From: Acanthopleuribacter pedis
Lineage (GTDB): Bacteria; Acidobacteriota; Holophagae; Acanthopleuribacterales; Acanthopleuribacteraceae
DNA: 64,000 nt
Direction of reading: 5' to 3'
NCBI RefSeq assembly: GCF_017377855.1
Contig: NZ_JAFREP010000006.1
Location: 62,001 to 126,000, forward strand
Below are positions 44,442-53,500 of this stretch, piece by piece. Below the pieces are notes generated by a model, which saw only the letters and a program-made list of their open reading frames with translations, searched no databases and was not told the origin of the DNA. The translations under genes and the position numbers were made by a program. Each line of letters begins with the position of its first letter. Position 1 is the first letter of the stretch.

Positions 44442-45466
44442 GCGGCCTCCCGTTCAGCCGCGCGCTCATCTTCCGGCAGCTCGGCCTCCAACGCCGCGCT
44501 TTCCAAAAGGTCCGTCGCGAAGGCATGTGCCGCCAACTGCACGGCGTGCTTCAGTTGCACCTTGCGTTTGCCCTGGCGGCGCTGTCCGCGCATGACCTCG
44601 TGCAGGGCGGTGATCAACACTTCCTTACCTTCCCTGGCCAGGGTGAACCCGTTGGCGATGGGCGTGAACATCGTCCGGCGCACCTGCTTGCGCGTGAACA
44701 GCGACACCACACAGCGGCCCACCTCAACCCGGTAGGGTTCGATGAAGTCGTAAACGAAGGATCGTTGGTTGTAATCGTCGCGGTGCATAAATCCCAAATG
44801 GGGATCCAGGCCCGCCACCAAACAGGCTTTCTCAACATAGCCGTACAACACGCCGTAACCGTAATTCAGCATGGCATTAAAGGGATCGCGTGCCGGCCGA
44901 CGCGAGCGGCCCTCAAAGCGGTAGGCTTCCGGGATGACCTCGGCGAGGACGGTGAAGTAACAGCGTCCGGCGCTGCCTTCAAAACCGCGCAGGCGGGCGG
45001 CGGCGCCCGGTTCACGCAAATCGTCGGCGGCGGTGGCGGCGGCGGCCGCGGCGATACCGGCGGCGGCCTCCCGCAACAGTTCGGCTTGCGCGGTGCGACG
45101 TTTGGCCAAATCCTGCAGAAACGCGGCCTGGCCGTCCAACTTTTCCAACAGCCAGGCGCGTGCTTGTTCGAGGCCGCGCCCGTCCAGCGACCACAGGCAT
45201 TGTTGCTTGCGGATGCGCGTGGTGGAACCCAACACCGGTTGCCACAGCCGCCCGACCGGATCGCCGAAATGGTCCATAAACAGCACGTCGATTTTGTGCT
45301 GTAGTGCAAGCACCAAGACATCCGAGGTCAGGCGCATGCGTGTACTCACCAAAATGCGCTCGATCTTGACCGGGCTGATCGGGGTTTTCTTTTTTTCGGT
45401 AATCAGTTCAAACATGCCGTCGCGCACGTGGAGCAGGCCGCCCTCGGTTAACAAATTCACGTTCAT
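44426..45466 (-). CDS. cas1: CRISPR-associated integrase Cas1
   Basis: The 346-residue protein begins MNVNLLTEGGLLHVRDGMFE and has the N-terminal beta domain (KIERILVSTRMRLTSDVLVL). The C-terminal helical domain carries metal ligands in PFNAMLNYGYGVLYGYVEKA (Asn/Glu), LGFMHRDDYNQRSFVYDFIEPYR (His, Asp, Glu) and the following helix. It integrates prespacers at the leader-repeat junction. ATG 45466 has GGAGG upstream and overlaps the cas6 stop by 4 bp; frames extending further upstream are not used. An Ala-rich helix at about 147-166 is a local oddity. Confidence 0.96.
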   Translation of the reverse strand: MNVNLLTEGGLLHVRDGMFELITEKKKTPISPVKIERILVSTRMRLTSDVLVLALQHKIDVLFMDHFGDPVGRLWQPVLGSTTRIRKQQCLWSLDGRGLEQARAWLLEKLDGQAAFLQDLAKRRTAQAELLREAAAGIAAAAAATAADDLREPGAAARLRGFEGSAGRCYFTVLAEVIPEAYRFEGRSRRPARDPFNAMLNYGYGVLYGYVEKACLVAGLDPHLGFMHRDDYNQRSFVYDFIEPYRVEVGRCVVSLFTRKQVRRTMFTPIANGFTLAREGKEVLITALHEVMRGQRRQGKRKVQLKHAVQLAAHAFATDLLESAALEAELPEDERAAEREAACWSG

Positions 45467-46140
45467 CCCGAAACCTCCGTGTCGCGGGCGACGGCGCCGA
45501 ACCCGCGCGCCACGCTTTTGCCCAAACCCAAACCCTCGGGAATGATGAAGTTGACGCGAAAGCCACCGCGGAAACCGATCATCTGTTTCTGCTTGAAACC
45601 GACCTCGGTCGGGGTGAGCCGAGGCGCCGCGGTCAAGCGCTGGTCCGGGTGCAAACGCAGGTCCAACCCTTTGCACAGGGCGAGCAGGTTGCCGACCAGG
45701 GCACGGCGCAGCAAATCGGCCTTGGCGGTGGGGTCGGCCTTGCGCCACAGCGGGAAGTTCTTTTGGTTGAGGCCCAGCCAGGGGCTGGTGAAACGGTAGT
45801 TGATCGGTTCGGGGTGGTATCCGAAGGTCGCTGTTTTTTGGATGATCTGCTTTTCGAATAGGGGGACGCGACGGTCGCGCAGGATCAGTTCGGTCATGTC
45901 CAGAAAAATGTGGCGCAAGGCCGCGCCGCCTTCGTTGATGCCGAGCAGGTGGACCCGTTCGTCGGCCACGCGGTACTGGACCAGCGGGTAACGGAACCGC
46001 AGTTCCCCGTTCTCCAGGTGGTTGTGGAGCAAGGTGCATTCGCGAAAACGGTTGCCGAGGTAGCCGCGCACGAACTCGCTGTCGCGCGGGCCGGCGCCTT
46101 CGAGTTGGAAGGTCATCAGGGTGAGATCAAGTTGGGGCAT
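45463..46140 (-). CDS. cas6: CRISPR pre-crRNA endonuclease Cas6
   Basis: The 225-residue protein has a RAMP-type fold with the Cas6 C-terminal glycine-rich loop IIPEGLGLGKSVARGFGAV. A central segment (NQKNFPLWRKADPTAKADLL) and conserved hydrophobic strands fit the Cas6 family of type I-B loci. It cleaves the repeat RNA to leave the 8-nt 5' handle. GAAAGGAA lies before the ATG. Its place between cas3 and cas1 is unusual; it normally heads the operon. Confidence 0.88.
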   Translation of the reverse strand: MPQLDLTLMTFQLEGAGPRDSEFVRGYLGNRFRECTLLHNHLENGELRFRYPLVQYRVADERVHLLGINEGGAALRHIFLDMTELILRDRRVPLFEKQIIQKTATFGYHPEPINYRFTSPWLGLNQKNFPLWRKADPTAKADLLRRALVGNLLALCKGLDLRLHPDQRLTAAPRLTPTEVGFKQKQMIGFRGGFRVNFIIPEGLGLGKSVARGFGAVARDTEVSG

Positions 46141-46182
46141 GGGGGTTCCTTTCTCGGGTGAACGGGGTGGCCTTGAAGCCGG

Positions 46183-48720
46183 CTAAAAGCAGGCGTCGTG
46201 TTGAATGACCAAACCGAGCTCGGCATCGTAGACGTAATCCGTGGCGCCGACGGCGTCGGCCTCGGCCGGGTAAACGATGTCAAAGAAGGTTTGGGTAGCA
46301 TCGGACGCATTGCGACGACGGTAAACGGAAAGGGTGTAGGGCGCAAGGGCGCGCAGGATGATTTTGTGCTGCATGGCGATGTCGTGTTTGTTGCCGTCGC
46401 TGTCGGACAAGGCTTGGTATTCGGCATAGCGCCGACGCGCCTCGTCGTTTTGCAGGACCAAGAAGCTTTGGGTGTCCTGCTCCTCGATTAACCGAAAGGG
46501 CTGTATCGGTTGGTTGTGGTCGCGGCGTTTGCCGTCCCGAAAGGCGGCGGCGTAGTCCAGGCATTTGAGCGCGTCGCATAGATCCCTGGTTTCCTTGTTG
46601 CTTACGCCCGCTTTCACCGTGGCGAAATAGGTTTGGGCACAATCGAAAAAGGCCGATTCTTGCAGGCTTTTGTGGGTGGCGAGCACCTGTTGCGTGGCCT
46701 GCATGGCCACGTCGCCGTAAATGATTTCGCCCAAATCGCGGGTTGTGCCGGTTGGGGTTTGGCCGCGTAAGCGGAACAGGATGACGCGGCCCTGGTTGCC
46801 GTTGTTGCGGTTGCAGCGGCCCGCGGCTTGGAAGACGGCGTCGAGCGGGGCGCGCTGGCGGTAGACGCGGCCGAGATCGATGTCAACCCCGGCCTCAACC
46901 AGCTGGGTCGAGATGATGACCAGGTTGGCGCCGGCGGCTTTTTTGACGGCCGTGATACGGGCCAGGCGGTCGTGGGGGGTGACGTCGCCGGAGAGAAACA
47001 CCAGCTCGCGCTCGGGAAAACGGGCCTTGATTTCGCGGTAGATGACGCGGGCGACGGCGCGGGTGTTGACGATCACCAAGATGCCGGCGGCCGCGTGTTG
47101 CGCGATCTCCGCGGCCAGGAAATCGCAGAATTCGCGGTCGCCCGCGACGGGTACCAGCCCACCTTCATCCTGGCTAAGCGCGAAGGGTTTTTTGAGCAGG
47201 GCGCAATCCAGGGTGATGCGGTTGAGGGCTTGGTAGACGGCGCGGGGATCGCTTACCAGCTCTTGGATCTGACCTTCCGCCGCCTCGAAAATCATCGGCA
47301 TGGTGGCCGTGACCAACACAAACACGCAGTTGAGCCGTTCCGCCACAAGGGTAAAAACCTGACGCACCAAGGCCCAATAGGTGACGGGAATGCTCTGAAC
47401 CTCGTCGAGGATGATCACGCTGTCGGCGAGGGCGCTGAATTTGCGAATGTCGCGGTTGCGGTGGGTGAGGATGCCGTGCAGCAGTTGGTAGAAGGTGGTG
47501 AGGGTGAGGTTGGCTTCGAGTTGTTGGATCAAAAACTCGCCTTGGTAGTTGTCGAATTCGTGGTCGTCTGAAGCGTCGCGGTAATGGAGTTCGGCGAGGT
47601 GGTGGAGCAGGGCGAGGTTGGCGCTGTGATCGGGCAGATCCAGCTTGGTGAGGATGTCGCGGGCGATGCCGCCGAGTTGGTCGATCACCGAGGTAAAGGG
47701 TAGGCAATAAACGATTTTTCGCAAGCTCGGTTCCCGCTGGAGCAGGCGCACCGCCGCGTTGAGCACGCAGAGCGTTTTGCCCATGCCGGTGGGGAGATTG
47801 ATCGAATAAAAGCGCTGTTGGTTGAGGTCGACGGTGTCGACCGCGGCGCCTACCTCCCGGTACACCTGTTCGCGCAATTGGTTGAGGCGGCCCGCGGCGC
47901 CCGCGAAGGCGATTGCCTTGTAGCGGTCGATCAGGTCGGCGGGGAACTTGGGGTTGTCGGCGTGGTAAATGGGGCCGTCGAAAATGCATTCGCCTTTGTC
48001 GCAGGTGAGCAACACGGAAAAAATCAGGCTTTGCTCGAAGAAGAGGTGGAGCGGTTGCTGTTGGTTGGCCTGCTGGATGGCCGCGGCGACGCCCGCCCAT
48101 TTCTTTCCGCGCGGTCGTCGTTTGCGGCCGTGGAACAGCTCGCAAAGGGCGCCGAAGTGGTGGTGGTCGAAACGGTCGACGGTGATCCCGTTGGCGCGGA
48201 GGATGGCGGCGAACTCGGTGTAGTCCAAGTGGGCGCTCATCAACATGAGCCGGTCGCCGAGGTTTTCGAGTTGGTGCCTTTTGCCGTCGTGGCTGAAGGG
48301 GCGGGGATCGAGGTGGGGCGGGTGCAGCACCAATTCCTTGAGGTTGCCCAGGTGGCCGTGGTGCTTGAGCACCGCGTGGTAGATCAGCCAAGGCAGGGGA
48401 TGGGTGTCGTGCCATTGATCGCAGGCGAAGCGCCAAGCCCAGAGCGCGGAGAGCCGCGCGTGGTTTTTGAGGTAACCCAGTTCGGCTTGGGCGGCGTCGC
48501 CGTTGCCCGCGGCCGCCGCGGCCAGGTAACCCTGGAAAAACGGCGTTGCTTTGCCCAGGTCGTGGAGCACCAGGGCGAGGCGCAAGGCGTGGTGCAGGGG
48601 TTGCGGCAGGTTGCGCCGGGCGAGGTAGGTGTCGCCGTTGGCCAGAACCTGGGTGAGGTGGGTGACCAACAGCTTGCCGGGATGGGATTGGAGCCGGAAC
48701 GGGTAGTCAGATGAAGACAA
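46183..48720 (-). CDS. cas3: CRISPR-associated nuclease-helicase Cas3
   Basis: The 845-residue protein starts with an HD nuclease domain (HDLGK at about 53-57, then HARLSALWAW and YHAVLKHHGH). It continues with an SF2 helicase: Walker A SINLPTGMGKTLCVLN, Walker B box SVIILDEVQSIP, motif III VTATMP, and late motifs ISTQLVEAGVDIDL and QAAGRCNRNNGNQG. It unwinds and degrades DNA recruited by Cascade. It overlaps cas5 by 14 bp. A gap of 42 bp separates it from cas6. It is full length for a type I-B Cas3. Confidence 0.96.
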   Translation of the reverse strand: MSSSDYPFRLQSHPGKLLVTHLTQVLANGDTYLARRNLPQPLHHALRLALVLHDLGKATPFFQGYLAAAAAGNGDAAQAELGYLKNHARLSALWAWRFACDQWHDTHPLPWLIYHAVLKHHGHLGNLKELVLHPPHLDPRPFSHDGKRHQLENLGDRLMLMSAHLDYTEFAAILRANGITVDRFDHHHFGALCELFHGRKRRPRGKKWAGVAAAIQQANQQQPLHLFFEQSLIFSVLLTCDKGECIFDGPIYHADNPKFPADLIDRYKAIAFAGAAGRLNQLREQVYREVGAAVDTVDLNQQRFYSINLPTGMGKTLCVLNAAVRLLQREPSLRKIVYCLPFTSVIDQLGGIARDILTKLDLPDHSANLALLHHLAELHYRDASDDHEFDNYQGEFLIQQLEANLTLTTFYQLLHGILTHRNRDIRKFSALADSVIILDEVQSIPVTYWALVRQVFTLVAERLNCVFVLVTATMPMIFEAAEGQIQELVSDPRAVYQALNRITLDCALLKKPFALSQDEGGLVPVAGDREFCDFLAAEIAQHAAAGILVIVNTRAVARVIYREIKARFPERELVFLSGDVTPHDRLARITAVKKAAGANLVIISTQLVEAGVDIDLGRVYRQRAPLDAVFQAAGRCNRNNGNQGRVILFRLRGQTPTGTTRDLGEIIYGDVAMQATQQVLATHKSLQESAFFDCAQTYFATVKAGVSNKETRDLCDALKCLDYAAAFRDGKRRDHNQPIQPFRLIEEQDTQSFLVLQNDEARRRYAEYQALSDSDGNKHDIAMQHKIILRALAPYTLSVYRRRNASDATQTFFDIVYPAEADAVGATDYVYDAELGLVIQHDACF

Positions 48721-49417
48721 TCGCGGCTCCCGAGGACAGGGTGGTCACCTCGGCGAAGGTGCCCTTGAGCGGTTCGCCGTTGCGTTCGAACACGCAGGTT
48801 TCGAAGCGCTGCACCTCACGGCGGTTGTTCATTGCAACCGGGAGGGTGGTGGTGAAGATTTCGCCGCAATCGTAGTCGAGCTGTTTGACGGCGCGGCGGG
48901 GCACCGCGGTGTGGATTGCCGCCTCCTTTTCGGCCACCGACACCACCGTTTCTTCGCCGATCCAGCGGAAGTTGGCCAGGTACTCGGAGCTGCCGAAACA
49001 GGGTGTGTACACGCTTAAGTGGTTGACCAGCATGTGTTTGAGCTCCTCGTACGCGGCCGTGTCGTCCCAGGCCAGAAACAGGCGAAAGGCCGGTTTTACC
49101 AAAAGTTCGACGCTGGTGGGTTTGTGTTCCTTGAAGCGGGCGAAATGTTTGGGCGAGGTGGTTTTGAGGTAGTTGATGCCGATGCTCTGCCGCCGCAACG
49201 GGTTGGTGAGTTGCAGGGCGAGGCGCGCCGCGGCGAAGCGTTCCGGTGCCTGCTCGCGCGGGGTCCCGCAAATGGCGCCGAGCATGCCGCGTACCGCGGT
49301 GGGTGAGGGCAGCGGCAGGGTGCGCGGCGACATGGTGGTTTGCGGATTGCGAAAGAAGCCGTAGTCGGCGCTGAACTGGACCTGAAGCACCTTGGTGCCG
49401 GGCGTTAGCGGTTCCAT
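48707..49417 (-). CDS. cas5: Cascade subunit Cas5 (type I-B)
   Basis: The 236-residue RAMP protein has the Cas5 N-terminal pattern (VLQVQFSADYGFFRNPQTTM, then LPLPSPTAVRGMLGAICG), in which the glycine loop follows the P-S-P-T-x-V/I-x-G-M/I motif, and a typical C-terminal beta region. It caps the 5' handle of crRNA in the Cascade complex. It overlaps cas7 by 13 bp and cas3 by 14 bp, consistent with tight co-translation. Confidence 0.93.
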   Translation of the reverse strand: MEPLTPGTKVLQVQFSADYGFFRNPQTTMSPRTLPLPSPTAVRGMLGAICGTPREQAPERFAAARLALQLTNPLRRQSIGINYLKTTSPKHFARFKEHKPTSVELLVKPAFRLFLAWDDTAAYEELKHMLVNHLSVYTPCFGSSEYLANFRWIGEETVVSVAEKEAAIHTAVPRRAVKQLDYDCGEIFTTTLPVAMNNRREVQRFETCVFERNGEPLKGTFAEVTTLSSGAAIVFI

Positions 49418-50280
49418 CCGGTCACCTTCACGCGGTCGTCGGCACGCAGCTCGAAATCGGCCAGGTGGTCGTTGTGCCGCGCGAGGGCCGCGCTAATGCC
49501 GCTTAGGTTGAGCGTGCCTTGGTCGATGCGGCGCAACACTTTTTCGCCCGGGTTCAGGTCGAACTGCACCAGGTGGTCCAGGTCGCCGAGGAAGAAGTTG
49601 GGCGTTTTGTAACGCAGGCGCAGCAGCAGCCGCGGCATGTGGCCCATCTTGCTGCGGGAGAGCAGGTTTTTGGTGCCGTCCCACATGGCGGTGTAGAACT
49701 GGTCCACGTCGTCGCGGGTGAGACCGGTGTGGCGTGCCGCGTTTTCGTTGATCACCCCGTAGAAAGCGATCAGCGAATAGGGCACCACCGCTTCCTCGCG
49801 GAAGGTGTTTTGTTTGGCGCCGTCCTTGGAGGCGAAGGCGCCGGTGCCGCGCAGTTCCATGATCTCGACACGGTGCAGCGATTGGCCCATTTTAATTTGA
49901 ACCGGGCCCGTGAATTTAAAGCTGTTTTTGTCCATCGGCAGGACGCCGCCGAAGAGGCGGATGTCGATACAGCGTTTCAGGATGGTGTCGCGGTCCTCGT
50001 CAAAATCCTTGGTGCGGGCCTTGCCGTCTTGCAGGCCGCCCGCGGTTTTTTTGCTTTCGGTTTGGCGCACGAAAATATCCCGGTCGCCACCACCGTGGTG
50101 GCCCATAGCGTCGAAGAGGTGGTCGCGGATGGTGCGTTTCAGGCGCACGTCGGTGACCAGATTGCGCCCGCTGCCTTGGTCAAGGCGCGGTTTGTTTTCG
50201 TCGTTGGGATCGCCGTTGGGGTTGGCCATGGTCACGTCGTAAAGAAACAAAAATTCTTCGCGTTGGTCGAACAGGCTCAT
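49405..50280 (-). CDS. cas7: Cascade backbone subunit Cas7 (type I-B, Csh2-like)
   Basis: The 291-residue protein has the Csh2/Cas7 start FLFLYDVTMANPNGDPNDEN with R-x-D and the next helix VTDVRLKRTIRDHL. A thumb-like loop follows (KKTAGGLQDGKART), then CIDIRLFGGVLP and the second glycine-rich segment. Six or so copies coat the crRNA spacer. It overlaps cas8b by 4 bp. Confidence 0.96.
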   Translation of the reverse strand: MSLFDQREEFLFLYDVTMANPNGDPNDENKPRLDQGSGRNLVTDVRLKRTIRDHLFDAMGHHGGGDRDIFVRQTESKKTAGGLQDGKARTKDFDEDRDTILKRCIDIRLFGGVLPMDKNSFKFTGPVQIKMGQSLHRVEIMELRGTGAFASKDGAKQNTFREEAVVPYSLIAFYGVINENAARHTGLTRDDVDQFYTAMWDGTKNLLSRSKMGHMPRLLLRLRYKTPNFFLGDLDHLVQFDLNPGEKVLRRIDQGTLNLSGISAALARHNDHLADFELRADDRVKVTGWNR

Positions 50281-52121
50281 GCGGGCGCTCCTTCTTCTTG
50301 GGGTTGTTTTTTGGGTTGGTAGGGATGCAGTTTAAGGCGCTGTTTGAGGCCGAGGGTGAACAGGAAGGAAACCTCGTCGCGCTCCATGTCGTCGAAATCG
50401 GTGGCGGCCAGGAAGCTTTCGGTGACCGCTTCTTCCAGGTCGCGGATGCGCGGGAAACGGCTGTCGTACTGTTCCATTTTGGCGATCATTTGCGGCCACA
50501 GCGTTTTGAGTTGTTTGGTATCCAACTTCAAGCCGTTGAGGCGTTTAAAGAACGGGGTGTTTGCGTCGTAGCGTTTGGCCTGGGCCGCCAGCAGTTCGTC
50601 GCAATACACCCCAATCAAAAAAGTCAGTTTGCGGGCGTCGCCGTCGAAGAATTCACGATGGCGTTCAAAATACGCCTCATAACGTTGGTGCATGCGCACC
50701 TCCTTGCTAAGGAATGAGCGGCGCCCGCTGAGCAGGGGGCCGCCCTTTGTTGCTCGTTTCAGAAGCATGTCGCACCAAAGCAGCGCCTGCACCGCGGTGG
50801 CGGTGATGGGTTTGTCCTCGAAGTGGAGGAAGCGCAGGTGGCGGTTGATGTGGCGCAGCAGGAAACCGTAATCGATGGGGTTGCCCATCATAAAAGCGCG
50901 CAGGGTTTCGAAAAAGCCCTGGCGGAAGCTGCCTTCTTTTTTGTTTTCGGGAAAAATGCTCTTGAGAAAACGAAGGCGGAATTTTTGGTTGTAAGGTCCC
51001 TTTTTCGAGGCGTAACCCTGATAGGTCGGGTTGGCCTCGACCGCGCGGATCTGTTGCAACAGGGCTTGGTTGTAACGGGGGAACAGGTCCTCGATGGTGA
51101 CCAGCAGGTTAAATTTGGCTTTGTCTTTCTCGTAAAAAACCAGGCTAAAGGCGGCGTGGTGCTGTTCATCGGCCAACATTTCGAGAATGTCGTCTTCCAG
51201 GTCGCTGTTGATGGCGCCGTCTTTGCCCAAGGCGCGTTTTTTCAGGGCGGCGACGGCCCGGAGGAATTCGCCGGCGGCGTCGCTCTCGGGGGGTCCCAGG
51301 AATTGCGGAAGCAGGAAATAGCGATAGCCACAGAGCTGGAAACGAAGGTGTTGTTCGACAAAATGTTTACCGCGCAGCAAGCGGTCCATGGCTTTGGTGG
51401 AAACGGGCAGGTTCTTCCAGGCTTGGGTGAGGTCGAAGCCGCCGGAGACCACGCTCAATTCGGTTTTGACCGCGTAGCAGTTGTAGAGGGAAGCAAAACC
51501 CATCACGGTGTCGGCGGTTTCGTGGGTGAAGGCGCAGGTTTGGTTGCGGCCCAGGTAGGTTTTGTTTTTGTGTTGGTAGTAGTTGGCATAGGGCTCTGAT
51601 GCGCGCTTTGCTCTGGCGCCCGCGGTGGTGGGGCTGTCGGCGAGCAGACGGCCGTCGAGTTTGAGCGAGAGCAGGACCCGCTCTTGTTGGCCGAGGGTTG
51701 CGGCGAGGGCGTCGCTAACGGCGGGACTGTTTTGGATCAGTTGGGCGAGGTCTTCAAGGTCGGGGAAGGTTTTGTTTTTAAGGACGCCGATCAAACGTTT
51801 GCCGGGTTTGGATTTGGCGAGGGGGATGGCGGTGGTGCCGGGGAAATCGCTGGTGAAAAGGTCGACGGTGGGAAATTGGGGTGGGGCGTTGCCTTCGGGT
51901 GATTGGAAGAGGGTGGCGTCGAGGGTGGTGTCGGGATCGACCTCGGCGCTTTCGACCCGGAGGAAGGTCCAGGCGTTGGCGGCTGGGTCGCGCGCGAAGC
52001 AGAGCAGGCGCAGCGCGGTGCCTTTGTAGCCACGGCTGACTTGGTAGGGGTTGGCCCGCGGTTCGTCGGGGTGAGGGTGGTGTTCGAGAAGCAGGCCGAC
52101 ATGGTAAAAGGCGTCAAACAT
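50277..52121 (-). CDS. cas8b: Cascade large subunit Cas8b (Csh1/TM1802-like)
   Basis: The 614-residue protein is the first cas gene. It fits the TM1802/Csh1 family: an N-terminal YHVGLLLEHH segment, a zinc-finger-free middle with NKTYLGRNQTCAFTHETADTV, and a helical C-terminus (FLIGVYCDELLAAQAKRY, typical of the Cse2-like tail). Cas8b recognises the PAM and recruits Cas3. ATG 52121 with GAGG close by is preferred over the frame start at 52175. Its presence, with cas5/cas7 of the same type, sets the subtype as I-B. Confidence 0.92.
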   Translation of the reverse strand: MFDAFYHVGLLLEHHPHPDEPRANPYQVSRGYKGTALRLLCFARDPAANAWTFLRVESAEVDPDTTLDATLFQSPEGNAPPQFPTVDLFTSDFPGTTAIPLAKSKPGKRLIGVLKNKTFPDLEDLAQLIQNSPAVSDALAATLGQQERVLLSLKLDGRLLADSPTTAGARAKRASEPYANYYQHKNKTYLGRNQTCAFTHETADTVMGFASLYNCYAVKTELSVVSGGFDLTQAWKNLPVSTKAMDRLLRGKHFVEQHLRFQLCGYRYFLLPQFLGPPESDAAGEFLRAVAALKKRALGKDGAINSDLEDDILEMLADEQHHAAFSLVFYEKDKAKFNLLVTIEDLFPRYNQALLQQIRAVEANPTYQGYASKKGPYNQKFRLRFLKSIFPENKKEGSFRQGFFETLRAFMMGNPIDYGFLLRHINRHLRFLHFEDKPITATAVQALLWCDMLLKRATKGGPLLSGRRSFLSKEVRMHQRYEAYFERHREFFDGDARKLTFLIGVYCDELLAAQAKRYDANTPFFKRLNGLKLDTKQLKTLWPQMIAKMEQYDSRFPRIRDLEEAVTESFLAATDFDDMERDEVSFLFTLGLKQRLKLHPYQPKKQPQEEGAPA

Positions 52122-52309
52122 GAAACCTCGTTTTCTGAAGCATTTGAGAAGGGGCGTATACTTAACTCTGCGCAAAAGGCGCGAAAATTCTATCGATTAG
52201 TTTTAGAAATGTGCGTAAGGTTTGGCTTTGTTGGGGTTACCGGGTGGTAGGCTTTACCCGCGATAAAGGACTGGCTTGCGCGACGGATTGGTTTTGTTAG
52301 GGATGATCC

Positions 52310-52422
52310 GGTGCGCCTTCAGCGCACCCAAGATGGTGGGGTGGTAACCCAGCGTTGGGTAAAGGCTTGCTTCGCGCCTTTACCCAACGCTGGGCTGAAA
52401 TCCGGCAGGGCTTCACCCTGCC
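52310..52422. repeat. Three consecutive perfect hairpins, two with a CTTCA loop
   Basis: GGTGCGC-CTTCA-GCGCACC (52310-52328), a 19 bp perfect stem CCCAGCGTTGGGTAAAGGC with GCCTTTACCCAACGCTGGG (52348-52366 and 52376-52394, nine-base loop), and GGCAGGG-CTTCA-CCCTGCC (52404-52422) follow one another. None has a U-tract. Confidence 0.9.
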
Positions 52423-52640
52423 ACCGGTTGTCCGGCCGGCGTCCCTTGTGGGCGTTGGGTGAAAGGTGAGCGATGCCAAAAACGGTGTGAAACCCCGAGG
52501 GGGTTGGGGGGAATCCCGCGTCCCCAAGATCAGAGGGGGGCGCGACGGTGTGAAAAAGATGGGATGGCGCTTACACCCTGCACGCCAAAAACGGAGGGAA
52601 CGGGAGCGGGCGCGTCGGTGTGATAAAGATGGGACCCCGG

Positions 52641-52950
52641 CGTGCACCACGCGCGCCCCAAAAACCGGGTCGAAAGGGATGGGTCGCCGGCGTGCACCAG
52701 GCGCGCCCCAAGAAGTGTCTCGGAAGGGATGGGCCGGCGGCGTGCACCAGGCGCGCCCCAAAAAGTGGCTCGGAAGGGATGGGCCGGCGGCGTGCACCAG
52801 GCGCGCCCCAAAAAGTGGCTCGGAAGGGATGGGCCGGCGGCGTGCACCAGGCGCGCCCCAAAAACCGGGTCGAAAGGGATGGGACGGCGGCGTGCACCAG
52901 ACGCGCCCCAAAAACCGGGTCGAAAGGGATGGGACGCCGGCGTGCAAACC
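52641..52950 (+). repeat. 50 bp minisatellite, about 6 copies
   Basis: CGTGCACCAGGCGCGCCCCA begins units at 52691, 52741, 52791, 52841 and 52891 (exact 50 bp period), with edge copies at 52641 and 52941. Two variants occur: AAAAGTGGCTCGGAAGGGAT and AAAACCGGGTCGAAAGGGAT. Open frames here are artefacts of the repeat. Confidence 0.92.
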
Positions 52951-53500
52951 GTTGGCACGGCAACGCCGTGCCGGATTTCAGCCATGGGTAGGGAACCGGC
53001 GCGAAGCAGGCGGGGCCCTACCCATGGTTCACGTTCCCCCAAAAAAGTACGCCGGCGGCGTACCGCAACCCCGGCGCGACGGCATGATCCCTATGAGACC
53101 CAAGGCTAAAAGCGGCCCGCGGCGACCAGCGTCACATTCACCGGCGCCACCCGAATCCCTTTAATCGCTGAACGGGACCGGCAATGCGCATCGCCCCCGA
53201 CCCGGAACGGCCCCTTCCTGGTCCGGCCCTCGCGCCGTTGACCCTTCTGGCCGACCCATCTTCGCTGCCTTGTTCACCCCGGTTTTGATGGGAACCGCAT
53301 CACCTTTTTTGCCGTGCGTCCATAAAAGCGTTGCGGGGAATGTAACGGTTGTGTAATTTGTTAAACAAACCGAATGATCGTTTTGTTTTGTGTGCCGCAC
53401 CTCGCCCTGGTTGGCTTTGGGTTGGGTGCTCCTCCTGGCTCTGCCCCAATTTCCCAATCCCGCGGCGGCCCTTGCGCCGCCACCCACGTTGAGGTGATCT

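Larger units (their letters stand above)
52122..53500. other. Non-coding region with hairpins and a minisatellite
   Basis: This 1.4 kb separates the cas operon promoter from the secreted esterase gene. Its first 150 bases are AT-rich and probably carry the cas promoter on the minus strand. The remainder holds perfect hairpins (listed separately), a 50 bp minisatellite at 52641-52950, a CCATGGGTAGGG/CCCTACCCATGG inverted repeat near 52983-53030 and gene-free DNA to 53500. Confidence 0.75.

Noticed and set aside
44426..46039. 537-codon frame extending Cas1 upstream over cas6
   Set aside because: The extra residues are Pro/Arg-rich and out of phase with cas6, which is a clear gene; Cas1 starts at 45466 with GGAGG.
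52297..53164. Repeat proteins of 120-230 residues over the 50 bp array
   Set aside because: Same artefact: overlapping frames on both strands with Arg/Gly/Ala repeats and no start signals.
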